From contig NZ_CP092473.1 in the NCBI RefSeq assembly GCF_014287515.2, positions 174,501 to 238,500 of the forward strand: a stretch of 64,000 bases of DNA, written 5' to 3'. Origin of the DNA: Roseburia rectibacter. Its GTDB lineage: Bacteria > Bacillota > Clostridia > Lachnospirales > Lachnospiraceae. Numbering within the stretch: position 1 is the first letter of the stretch; the number at the start of each line of letters is the position of its first letter. Below the pieces are notes generated by a model that saw only the letters and a program-made list of their open reading frames with translations, was not told the origin of the DNA and did not search any database. The position numbers and the translations under genes are program-made. Below are positions 26,288-34,395 of the stretch, in pieces.

Positions 26288-26614
26288 ATGAAGATGATAA
26301 AAGCGATCGTCAGACCGGAAAAATCAGAGGATGTACTTGATGCACTGCTTGCAGGCGGTTTTGCAGCAGCAACCAAAATGAGCGTGCTTGGACGTGGAAA
26401 ACAGAAAGGTTTAAAAGTAGGTGACACCTATTATGATGAAATCCCCAAAGAACTGATCATGCTTGTTGTGGAAGATGGGGACGTGGATAAGGTGCTGAAA
26501 GTAATTGTTGAAAACGCGAGAGTGGATAAAAACGGAACCTACGGAGATGGAAAAATTTTTGTCAGCGATGTGGAGCGTGCAATCACGATCAGCAGTGGAA
26601 AAGACGAGTTATAG
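26288..26614 (+). CDS. PII family regulator, NifI1-like
   Basis: 108 residues from MKMIKAIVRPEK, with GGAGG 8 nt upstream (an upstream ATG at 26252 lacks one). It has the PII fold pattern: N-terminal KMIKAIVRPEK, T-loop region VLGRGKQKGLKVGDTYYDEIPK and C-terminal GDGKIFVSDVERAITI. The T-loop sequence and adjacent second PII gene resemble the NifI1/NifI2 pair that controls nitrogenase rather than GlnB/GlnK, although no nif genes are here. It would sense 2-oxoglutarate and ATP/ADP and act on a transporter or enzyme of this operon. Confidence 0.82.
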   Translation: MKMIKAIVRPEKSEDVLDALLAGGFAAATKMSVLGRGKQKGLKVGDTYYDEIPKELIMLVVEDGDVDKVLKVIVENARVDKNGTYGDGKIFVSDVERAITISSGKDEL

Positions 26615-26629
26615 GACGGAGGTGCCGCG

Positions 26630-26971
26630 ATGAAAGAGGTAATGATTATATTAAGACCGAAAATGTATTTTCCGACGAAAGATGCCTTAGACCAGGCAGG
26701 ATTTCATTCCATGACGATCCGTGAAATCATCGGAAGAGGAAAATGCCCGGTACATTACGATTATGATGAGGGGGCACCGGTAAAACACAGACTGGTCGCA
26801 AAAAGAATGATCGATATGTTTGTCAGGGATGAAGATTTACAGAAACTGATCGACACGGTTGTGGAGGTTAATAAGACGAATCATGCCGGAGACGGAAAAA
26901 TTTTTGTACTTCCGGTTAATGATGCGATCCGCGTAAGAACCGGAGAAAAAGGAATCGAAGCGATCATGTAA
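26630..26971 (+). CDS. PII family regulator, NifI2-like with unusual T-loop
   Basis: 113 residues; GGAGG precedes the ATG and the gene is 15 bp after the NifI1-like gene. The N-terminal MKEVMIILRPKMYFPTKDAL and the C-terminal HAGDGKIFVLPVNDAIRVRTGE follow NifI2/PII. The T-loop (IIGRGKCPVHYDYDEGAPVKHRLVAKRM) is longer than that of GlnB and lacks the uridylylation tyrosine position, with C, H and D residues instead. It probably forms a heteromeric sensor with the first PII protein. Function is inferred from fold and position. Confidence 0.78.
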   Translation: MKEVMIILRPKMYFPTKDALDQAGFHSMTIREIIGRGKCPVHYDYDEGAPVKHRLVAKRMIDMFVRDEDLQKLIDTVVEVNKTNHAGDGKIFVLPVNDAIRVRTGEKGIEAIM

Positions 26972-27001
26972 GCGCAGTAAGAGGAAGAGGAGGACAACCG
27001 T

Positions 27002-28072
27002 ATGAAAAAAATTAAGAGAAGTATCAGTATTCTGCTTATTGCAATGATGGCACTTGCCATGTTAGGAGGATGTGGAAATAACAGCACATTAGGAAACAGT
27101 ACAGCAAATGGTGATAGTGCAAAAGCGACGGAAAAGACTGCAGATGCAGGTAAGGCAAAAGGAACAGAAAGCAATCCGTTCATCCTTGGTGTCAGCCCGA
27201 TGTCCGGCTGGTATGCATGGTACGGCGTGAAGGACACCGGTATTTTTGAACAGAATGGTGTCTATGTTGACCTCCAGTTTTTCCCGGTATATAGCGATTC
27301 ACTGACTGCATTTTATTCCGGACAGGTGGATGGTATCTGTATTGCAGCTTCCGATGCGGTAGCGCCGGTCAATGAGGGTGTGGATTTTAAAGTTGTTTTA
27401 GTCAATGATAATTCCTACGGTGCAGATGGTATCGTGGTACAGGATGGAATTAACAGTATTGAAGATTTAAAGGGTAAGACAGTTGCAACTGAGGTTGGTA
27501 CCTTAGAGCATATGTTTTTGCTGAAAATATTAGAAGAAAACAATATGACGGTCGATGATGTCAACTTTGTCAATATGACGATCAACGATGCAGGGCCGGC
27601 ATTCATTGCGGGAAGTATTGATGCAGCAGTGCTCTGGGAGCCGACACTTTCCACAGCGATCAATGCAGGTGGAAAACTTTTGTACAGAACAAAGGAAGAG
27701 CCTGGTTTGATCCCGGATACACTTGCGGTCAGACAGGAAGTGTTGGATTCAAGTTCCGATGCGGTACAGAAAATCGTCGATTCCTGGTTTGATGGTGTTG
27801 AAAAATTAAATGCAAGAGATGATGAGTTCATTCAGGCAATCTGCGACGGTGCAGAGCTTACCAGAGATGATTATATGACCATGTTAGACGGGGTTACTAT
27901 TTTTGATAAGGCAAAGAATGAAGAAACTTTTAAAGACGGTGATGATTACACCTATCTTTCTTATACGTTACAGAAATCGGCTGAGTTCCTGTTATCAACT
28001 AAGATGATCGATGAGATCCCGGATGATTTAAGCTCTATTTTGGATGATACCTACATTAAGGGGGCAGAATAA
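27002..28072 (+). CDS. NitT/TauT-type ABC substrate-binding lipoprotein (second)
   Basis: 356 residues. Lipobox LAMLGGC after a hydrophobic leader, then a low-complexity linker and a mature domain of the SsuA/NrtA type (DTGIFEQNGVYVDLQF, FYSGQVDGICIAASDAV, DLKGKTVATEVGTLEHMF, NDAGPAFIAGSIDAAVLWEP). The three-gene set SBP-permease-ATPase is complete here, with a 1-bp overlap to the permease (TAATG). Ligand unknown; guanidine, urea or a ureide is suggested by the operon. Confidence 0.9.
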   Translation: MKKIKRSISILLIAMMALAMLGGCGNNSTLGNSTANGDSAKATEKTADAGKAKGTESNPFILGVSPMSGWYAWYGVKDTGIFEQNGVYVDLQFFPVYSDSLTAFYSGQVDGICIAASDAVAPVNEGVDFKVVLVNDNSYGADGIVVQDGINSIEDLKGKTVATEVGTLEHMFLLKILEENNMTVDDVNFVNMTINDAGPAFIAGSIDAAVLWEPTLSTAINAGGKLLYRTKEEPGLIPDTLAVRQEVLDSSSDAVQKIVDSWFDGVEKLNARDDEFIQAICDGAELTRDDYMTMLDGVTIFDKAKNEETFKDGDDYTYLSYTLQKSAEFLLSTKMIDEIPDDLSSILDDTYIKGAE

Positions 28073-28854
28073 TGATTCGAATTAAGATAAGAAAGGAAAT
28101 CGACAGGAAAAAATATCTATTGTTTGCAATACTTTCATTCGTCTTTGTGCTTGCTGCGTGGCTGATTGCAAGTGAGAGTGGTGCGATCAAGGAAATTTTT
28201 CTTCCGAAACCACAAAATGTGGTGCGCTTCTATATAGAGTCCATCAAGGATGGCAGCCTGCTTGAAAACACAGGAATCAGTATTTACCGGATCACCCTTG
28301 GTTTTGTATATGCGGTTCTTTTAGGTGTCCCGATCGGTATTTTAGTTGGAACATTCAAAAAGGCAGAAGCATTTATCCGCCCACTGTGTGAGTTTGTCCG
28401 TTATATGCCGGTTCCGGCATTTGTACCTCTTATCATGGTATGGGTGGGAATCGAGGAAAGTGCAAAGATCACGGTCATTTTTATCGGTACATTTTTCCAG
28501 CTGGTATTAATGGTTGCGGATGATGCGCTTGCGGTACCGGATGATCTGATCAATGCCGGTTATACGTTAGGTTCAAACACTCCAAAGACGATCTTTAAGA
28601 TCCTGATTCCGGCAATGATGCCAAGGCTGATGGAAACACTGCGAATGATGATCGGCTGGGCGTGGACCTATTTGGTCAGCGCCGAACTGGTAGCTGCCAA
28701 TACAGGACTTGGATACACAATCTTAAAATCGCAGCGTTTCTTAAAGACGGACGCTATTTTTGCCAACATTATTTTGATCGGTCTGCTTGGACTGATTACG
28801 GACCGCATTTTTGCATTTTTAAATAAAAAACTGTTTCCGTGGGCGGCTGCGTAA
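28072..28854 (+). CDS. ABC transporter permease (SsuC/TauC type)
   Basis: 260 residues with about six membrane helices. The coupling-helix EAA-type segment (EALRMMIGWAWTYLVSAELVAANTGLGY, in part: METLRMMIGWAW and AELVAANTGLG) is at about residue 190. It is co-translated with the binding protein and precedes the ATPase, so these genes form a complete importer. Confidence 0.92.
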   Translation: MIRIKIRKEIDRKKYLLFAILSFVFVLAAWLIASESGAIKEIFLPKPQNVVRFYIESIKDGSLLENTGISIYRITLGFVYAVLLGVPIGILVGTFKKAEAFIRPLCEFVRYMPVPAFVPLIMVWVGIEESAKITVIFIGTFFQLVLMVADDALAVPDDLINAGYTLGSNTPKTIFKILIPAMMPRLMETLRMMIGWAWTYLVSAELVAANTGLGYTILKSQRFLKTDAIFANIILIGLLGLITDRIFAFLNKKLFPWAAA

Positions 28855-28881
28855 ACCGTTAGAAAGGTAAGGTTTTAGCAT

Positions 28882-29715
28882 ATGGGATTTTTTAAGAAAA
28901 AAAAGAATATACTTCCGCCTGCGGAAGATCATATAGAGGCAAATCTTGCAAACAGTACCGTTTATGTCAGAGATCTGCAGAAAATATATCCGTCTGCCAA
29001 AGGCGATGTCCAGGCGATGAAAGATGTGAATATCAATGTCATGGAAAATGAATTTGTATCGATCGTAGGACCGTCCGGCTGTGGTAAATCCACTCTTTTG
29101 CGTATGATCGGCGGTCTTGACACTGCGACATCGGGAAAGATCGTCATTCAGGATCGTGACATCATAGGCCCTGGAGCGGACCGTGGCATGGTATTCCAGT
29201 CCTATACACTTTTTCCGTGGATGACAGTCGGAGATAACATTAAGTTCGGGTTAAAACTGCGGAAAATGCCGACGGACCAGCAGGAAGAGATTCTGAATAA
29301 ATATTTAAAGATCATCAAACTGGAAAAATTCCGTGACAGTTATCCAAGGGAGCTTTCCGGTGGTATGAAACAGAGGGTTGCGATCGCAAGAGCACTGGCA
29401 AACAGCCCGGAGGTACTGCTTATGGATGAACCGTTCTCCGCCTTAGACCCGCAGACCAAAGCGGACATGCAGCTTTTAATGCGCCAGATCTGGCAGGAGG
29501 AAAAGCCGACTGTTATTTTTGTCACACACGATATAGAGGAGGCAGTCTTTTTATCCAGCAAAATTTATGTGCTGACCCAGAGACCGGGAACCGTAAAGGC
29601 AGAGGTTCCGGTATTGCTGCCGTATGATCGTGATCTGTCACTTAAAGATACGGATGAGTTCATTGAACTCCGCAGGAAGGTGAATCAATTAATTGAACAT
29701 GAAAGCTTATCTTAG
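28882..29715 (+). CDS. ABC transporter ATPase (SsuB/TauB type)
   Basis: 277 residues. Walker A GPSGCGKSTLL, Q-loop VFQSYTLFPWM, signature LSGGMKQRVAIARA, Walker B VLLMDEPFSALDP and switch histidine VTHDIEEAV are all intact. About 30 extra residues precede the usual N-terminus. Its end overlaps the start of the MerR gene by 17 bp. Confidence 0.93.
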   Translation: MGFFKKKKNILPPAEDHIEANLANSTVYVRDLQKIYPSAKGDVQAMKDVNINVMENEFVSIVGPSGCGKSTLLRMIGGLDTATSGKIVIQDRDIIGPGADRGMVFQSYTLFPWMTVGDNIKFGLKLRKMPTDQQEEILNKYLKIIKLEKFRDSYPRELSGGMKQRVAIARALANSPEVLLMDEPFSALDPQTKADMQLLMRQIWQEEKPTVIFVTHDIEEAVFLSSKIYVLTQRPGTVKAEVPVLLPYDRDLSLKDTDEFIELRRKVNQLIEHESLS

Positions 29716-30205
29716 TATAACGCAGCTTGGGAAGATCAAGCACATTACAACAGAAACATTGCGGCATTATGACCGTATCGGTCTGTTTACTCCGGGGTAT
29801 ATTGATCCGGACACCAGATACCGGTATTACTCCTTAGATCAGATTGAACAGATCGATACGATATTAGAGCTGCGGGACATGGGTATGAGTCTTGGGGACA
29901 TTCGCACATTTATGGAAAACAGAGATGTTGCAATGTCCCTGAAACTGCTTTCGGAGAAAGAAACCGAACTGGAAAAAGAAATTGCCGTAAAACGCAGACT
30001 GCTTAAAAATATCCGGGAAAAAAGATGCTACATTGAGCAGATGCAAAAAGAAGAAGCTGCCGGTGTACCACAGGAGTGGAAAATCTGTCATTTAAAAGAG
30101 AGCATATATGTTGTCTCGAAAGTATATCGGACAGAGATGGAAGAGTATCTTTTGGATGTGACAATGTTAAAACAAAATCTGAGCGATGACGGCAGCTTCC
30201 AATAA
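29699..30205 (+). CDS. MerR-family regulator, apparently short
   Basis: 168 residues if started at MKAYLSITQLG. An N-terminal MerR winged helix (TETLRHYDRIGLFTP...TRYRYYSLDQI) and a long coiled-coil helix (AMSLKLLSEKETELEKEIAVK) are followed by the start of an effector domain (ICHLKESIYVVSKVYRTE). Family members with a GyrI-like domain are about 100 residues longer, so the C-terminus is missing. The next 5.8 kb looks foreign, so the gene may have been cut at the island border. It may alternatively be a short MerR type. Confidence 0.75.
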   Translation: MKAYLSITQLGKIKHITTETLRHYDRIGLFTPGYIDPDTRYRYYSLDQIEQIDTILELRDMGMSLGDIRTFMENRDVAMSLKLLSEKETELEKEIAVKRRLLKNIREKRCYIEQMQKEEAAGVPQEWKICHLKESIYVVSKVYRTEMEEYLLDVTMLKQNLSDDGSFQ

Positions 30206-30267
30206 GACAGCATGAGAACATTACTGACATAGGGTAGCTGCCGTACAGGGTGCGACAAGAAAAATTG

Positions 30268-30306
30268 GCGATACTTGGTTTTAACAACTAGGTATCGCTT
30301 TTTTCA
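30268..30306 (+). terminator. Terminator before tnpV
   Basis: Stem GCGATAC/GTATCGC, extended by imperfect pairs, with a run of six T residues. Confidence 0.75.
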
Positions 30307-30344
30307 TCACTAATATATTTATTCAACTTTAGTAGGAGGCGTAC

Positions 30345-30698
30345 ATGATGCAAGAATTGAACTATATTCGTTGTGGAGATTACTTCATACCTGATATTAA
30401 ATTACAAGAGGAAACAAGATCTATTGGTCGATGGGGACGGATACACAGAGAATATTTGAGAGAATCCAATCCCATCCGCTTTGATGACCTTTGCTTGACC
30501 GGGGAGCTATGGACATATCTCGCTGATTTGAATGAGCAGGCACAGAACCGTCTGGAACTTATTATTGAGCAATTGAAGGCTTCTGAGGGCGTGACAGGGG
30601 AGTTAAAAGCAACTAACCAAATGGCATGGGTCGGAGCTATGAACAGTATTCGTAATCGAGCAGAAGGAATCATCAAATGTGAATTGATTTATTGCTAA
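30345..30698 (+). CDS. tnpV: Transposon-encoded protein TnpV
   Basis: 117 residues. IRCGDYFIPDI, IGRWGRIHREYL, LCLTGELWTYLADLNEQAQ and MAWVGAMNSIRNRAEGII match the TnpV family commonly found as cargo or ends of Lachnospiraceae integrative elements. GGAGG lies 5-8 nt upstream. The function of TnpV is unknown. It marks the left part of an acquired island and is followed by a small hairpin terminator. Confidence 0.9.
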   Translation: MMQELNYIRCGDYFIPDIKLQEETRSIGRWGRIHREYLRESNPIRFDDLCLTGELWTYLADLNEQAQNRLELIIEQLKASEGVTGELKATNQMAWVGAMNSIRNRAEGIIKCELIYC

Positions 30699-30715
30699 CT
30701 AAATAAAGTTACACG

Positions 30716-30751
30716 CAAGCGGTGCTCGGTAAACCTACCAAGCATCGCTTG
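30716..30751 (+). terminator. Hairpin terminator after tnpV
   Basis: CAAGCGGTGCTCGGTA pairs with TACCAAGCATCGCTTG around a short loop, with T-rich sequence after it. Confidence 0.65.
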
Positions 30752-30890
30752 TATTTTAATATTTGTCAGAATATTGTGAAACTTATCAACTTTAATCGCT
30801 GTAAAAATGTATTTAACAGACTAAAAATCGTTGTAATTTTTGTGACTGTGTGATACACTATACTTACACTATGATGACGGAGGTGCATGT

Positions 30891-32204
30891 ATGTACCGAA
30901 TTGCTATTGAAAAGCTATTAAAATGGAAACAAAGTAAACGCCGCAAACCCTTAATTATTGAAGGGGCACGTCAAGTTGGCAAGACCTGGCTAATGAAAGA
31001 ATTCGGCAAGCAGGCGTATACAGATGCCATATATATCAATTTTGACTCTAATTCCAGAATGGCAGAGTTATTTGCTTCTGACTTGGATACTGACCGCTTA
31101 ATTATGGGATTAGAGTTGTATGCTGGTCGCAAAATTGATCCAGACAATTCTTTATTGATTTTTGATGAAGTACAGGAAGTTCCGAGAGCGCTGGCATCTC
31201 TTAAGTATTTTTATGAAAACGCCCCGCAGTACCACATTGTATGTGCCGGTTCTTTGCTTGGTATCGCTTTGCATCAAGGCACATCTTTTCCCGTTGGCAA
31301 GGTAGATTTCTTAAAGCTTTATCCTCTTTCGTTCAAAGAGTTTTTGATGGCAACCGATAAGGAACGTTTTGCCGAACTTCTTGATAAGCAAGACTTTGGG
31401 ATGATTACATGCTTTAAGCAAACATATATCGATTCCTTAAAGCAATACTACTTTGTCGGTGGTATGCCTGAAGCTGTGCAAAGCTTCGCAGAGAACAAAG
31501 ACTTTAACGAGGTCCGTGAAATTCAAAAGCGAATCCTTGCAGCCTACGAACAAGACTTCTCTAAACATGCTCCAAATGAGATTGTACCAAGACTTCGTAT
31601 GTTGTGGAACAGTATTCCTTCTCAGTTAGCCAAAGAAAACAAAAAATTCATTTACGGGCTTGTCCGTGAAGGTGCCCGTGCGAAAGACTATGAAACCGCA
31701 ATTATGTGGCTCAGTGATTGCGGTCTCGTTCATAAGGTCAGCCGTGTAAATGCAACGGGCATCCCGCTACGGGCGTATGAGGACTTAAAAGCATTTAAGT
31801 TATTTTTGGTAGATGTGGGATTGCTCGGATGCATGACGGGGCTTCGTCAACGTACTTTGCTTGATGGGAACGATCTTTTTGTCGAATTCAAAGGCGCTCT
31901 TACTGAACAGTATGTTTGTCAGCAATTAAAAACCATCGAAGATTTAGGTATTTATTATTATACCAACGATAGGGGTTCTTGTGAGGTTGACTTTGTTATT
32001 GATACAGGTGAGCAAATTATTCCGGTTGAAGTGAAGGCAGAAGTTAACCTTAGAGCAAAGAGCTTGAAAACATATCAGGAGAAGTTTTCACCTGATATAT
32101 CTGTTCGTACTTCGATGGCAGATTTCAAAAAGGAAGATTGGCTTATAAATTTGCCGCTCTATGCAATTGAGAAGATTGATAAAACAATAGATGAGCTAAG
32201 TTAA
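30891..32204 (+). CDS. AAA ATPase with DUF4143 domain
   Basis: 437 residues. Walker A (EGARQVGKTWLMKEF) and Walker B (LLIFDEVQEVP) with a CAGSLLG sensor define the N-terminal ATPase. The C-terminal DUF4143 region has CEVDFVIDTGEQIIPVEVKAE, the PD-(D/E)xK-like nuclease core of this family. The family (ATP-binding protein, DUF4143) is widespread in gut bacteria and its role is not established, with links to mobile DNA and defence proposed. GGAGG precedes the ATG by 8 nt. Base composition is nearer to AT balance and codon use differs from the flanking housekeeping genes (more ctt, gca and cgt mixing). Confidence 0.88.
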   Translation: MYRIAIEKLLKWKQSKRRKPLIIEGARQVGKTWLMKEFGKQAYTDAIYINFDSNSRMAELFASDLDTDRLIMGLELYAGRKIDPDNSLLIFDEVQEVPRALASLKYFYENAPQYHIVCAGSLLGIALHQGTSFPVGKVDFLKLYPLSFKEFLMATDKERFAELLDKQDFGMITCFKQTYIDSLKQYYFVGGMPEAVQSFAENKDFNEVREIQKRILAAYEQDFSKHAPNEIVPRLRMLWNSIPSQLAKENKKFIYGLVREGARAKDYETAIMWLSDCGLVHKVSRVNATGIPLRAYEDLKAFKLFLVDVGLLGCMTGLRQRTLLDGNDLFVEFKGALTEQYVCQQLKTIEDLGIYYYTNDRGSCEVDFVIDTGEQIIPVEVKAEVNLRAKSLKTYQEKFSPDISVRTSMADFKKEDWLINLPLYAIEKIDKTIDELS

Positions 32205-32316
32205 ATGTTATTCTCATTACAGCGCCAAGCTGAGTAATGTGTGACAATGGATAAATATTATTGTTAGACGAACGGTAGCTCAATGAAATATTTAGAACGG
32301 TTATGGAGGCCTGATT

Positions 32317-34164
32317 ATGGCAAAGAATATTGAACCCAAACTTAAAAAGATTGGTGATTATCTGAAACTCGAAGAAGATACTGTTTTTACCATACCGGAA
32401 TACCAGCGTGCGTATTCTTGGGGCATTGATAATTGTGATAAGCTTTGGCAAGACATCAATGACTTTGTTGAAAGCGAAAGCAAGGATAGATACTTCTTCG
32501 GAACAATTATTATCAACTGTCAGGATAATGACACAAAGTATGGACTTATTGACGGTCAGCAGAGAACTACCACATTTTTGTTGTTATTAAAAGCTTTGCT
32601 GGTCAGAATCAATATTGCAATTGAGAGGACCGCAAGTGACGAGGACTCTGCAAGCCTTTGTCGTGGTTTACAGGAACGCAGAAGAAGAATAATGGGTATT
32701 CTGTACAAAGCAGAAACAGAAGATATTTCAGACAAGCCCGATGCAGCTAAAGATGCTGAAATATGCCGTCGTGGAATCATCCTTGAGAATTTTTCTATAA
32801 ACGAGCAATACAAGACAGAATTGTCAACAATTCTTCAAGCTACGGATTACGCTTCAGCAGAAGCAAGAGTAATTAAAATCAAATACAAGCAAAAAGATAA
32901 CAGATATACTAACTTTTTTAGGAATTTCAAATTCTTCTATGGAAAGATAAGTGAACTGTCAGATTCTCAATTGAACAGTATTGCAAAATCCATTACGGAC
33001 AACTGTGAAGTAATTGAAATTAAAAGTTGGCAAGTTGAGCAAGCTATCACTATGTTTAATTCTCTCAACTCTGATGGGCTTCCTCTTTACGACTCGGATA
33101 TCATCTCTGCGAAACTATATGCGGAAGCAGAAAAAAGAGGAAAAGAAAAAGAGTTTGCGGATTTGTGGAAACAGTTGAACAACTGCATAAACGAATTGGA
33201 AAGCACTCGTATAGCAGATATCAATTCGATCTTGATGCAGTATATGTATTACATACGAACGGTTAACAAAGAAACGATAAGTGAAACAGGTGCAATCAAT
33301 GTGACTACACCTGGCTTGAGAAGGTATTTTACTGAGATTAATAAAATGCCAATTACTGATCCTATCGGTATGTGTTCTGATATGGTTAAACTGGCTAAGG
33401 TTTGGAAAAAGGTTTCTGAATATCCTCAAATGAAAGTTCTGCTAAAGTTCAACGAGAACACAAAACTGTTCTTGGCAAGCTACTTCTTTAGATTCGATGA
33501 GGATAATATTACAGAAGAACTTGTTGAACCGATTCTTGAGTGCTTGCTTCGTCTGTTTTCTCTTCTCGAACTTGTCGATGTTGGTTATTCCAGTAAATAT
33601 TTTAAGACATTTTTGTTTGGGGCAGAAGTCAAGCTCGTTAGTAAAAGCACCACTGTCGATGCAATCACACAGGATTTTAATGAACATATCCGTTCTAATT
33701 GGGATAAAGAAACTATTTGGGCAGCTTTACATGACTATGATGGCAATGTGCTGGTATATCTGAACGAGTTTCTTTTTGCAAAAGAAAAAGGTCTGAGTTT
33801 TACACTTGGAACAAAATATGACATTGAACACATTATGCCATATAGCGGCAACAACCTTCAGGAAATTAGAAAAGATGCCGAGATTGACAGTGAAGAAGAA
33901 TTCTACGACGTCGTAAACAAATTAGGCAACAAGATTCTTCTTGAAGAAAAGATTAATCGAGCAATCGGAAACGAATGGTTTAGAACTAAGGTTTCAACTA
34001 AACTCGAGAACAAGACAGGATATATCGATAGCAAATATCCTATAGCTCGTGCCTTGGTTTCCAAATATCAGAGTGCTAATAAGCCTTATTGGAAGAAAGA
34101 TGATATTATGAGCGCCACTGACAAAGCAAGTGATAGAATCGTTAGGTTTATCTTTGGCGAGTAA
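32317..34164 (+). CDS. GmrSD-like DUF262/DUF1524 restriction protein
   Basis: 615 residues. The N-terminal DUF262 domain has IPEYQRAYSWG and the ParB-like nucleotide-binding IDGQQRTTTFLLLL. The C-terminal DUF1524 HNH domain has KYDIEHIMPYSGNNLQ, with His and a metal-binding pattern. GmrSD enzymes of this build are type IV restriction systems that cut modified DNA, but the same pair of domains also occurs in other anti-phage systems. It is a single protein and so a fused GmrS-GmrD type. It follows the DUF4143 ATPase by 113 bp. Confidence 0.85.
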   Translation: MAKNIEPKLKKIGDYLKLEEDTVFTIPEYQRAYSWGIDNCDKLWQDINDFVESESKDRYFFGTIIINCQDNDTKYGLIDGQQRTTTFLLLLKALLVRINIAIERTASDEDSASLCRGLQERRRRIMGILYKAETEDISDKPDAAKDAEICRRGIILENFSINEQYKTELSTILQATDYASAEARVIKIKYKQKDNRYTNFFRNFKFFYGKISELSDSQLNSIAKSITDNCEVIEIKSWQVEQAITMFNSLNSDGLPLYDSDIISAKLYAEAEKRGKEKEFADLWKQLNNCINELESTRIADINSILMQYMYYIRTVNKETISETGAINVTTPGLRRYFTEINKMPITDPIGMCSDMVKLAKVWKKVSEYPQMKVLLKFNENTKLFLASYFFRFDEDNITEELVEPILECLLRLFSLLELVDVGYSSKYFKTFLFGAEVKLVSKSTTVDAITQDFNEHIRSNWDKETIWAALHDYDGNVLVYLNEFLFAKEKGLSFTLGTKYDIEHIMPYSGNNLQEIRKDAEIDSEEEFYDVVNKLGNKILLEEKINRAIGNEWFRTKVSTKLENKTGYIDSKYPIARALVSKYQSANKPYWKKDDIMSATDKASDRIVRFIFGE

Positions 34165-34210
34165 TTTTACTTTCTATCAGAGCTTAAAATTCCAGATAAG
34201 GAGAATGAAA

Positions 34211-34360
34211 ATGTTTGATATCAATGATATAGCTAAAACAGCATTTGAACCAGTGCTGTTTACGCCGTTACAAAGAGCCCAAAAAGATGGATATATTAAC
34301 ATTACAGGTGTTGACGGCAAAAAGAAAATTGAGCCTATATTATTCACGGCACAGCCGTGA
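34211..34360 (+). CDS. Small ORF downstream of the GmrSD-like gene
   Basis: 49 residues (MFDINDIAKTAFEPVLFTPLQ...) with AGGAG 7 nt before the ATG, 47 bp after the GmrSD-like stop. No family recognised. It ends 35 bp before the IS element, so it is not cut by it. It could be a small accessory protein of the defence island or the relic of a longer gene. Confidence 0.4.
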   Translation: MFDINDIAKTAFEPVLFTPLQRAQKDGYINITGVDGKKKIEPILFTAQP

Positions 34361-34395
34361 AAGTGGCTGAAAACCACATAGTTTCTATATTTTAA

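Noticed and set aside
34211..34360. The small ORF as a gene disrupted by the IS element
   Set aside because: Its stop codon lies 35 bp before the IS boundary, so the IS did not truncate it.
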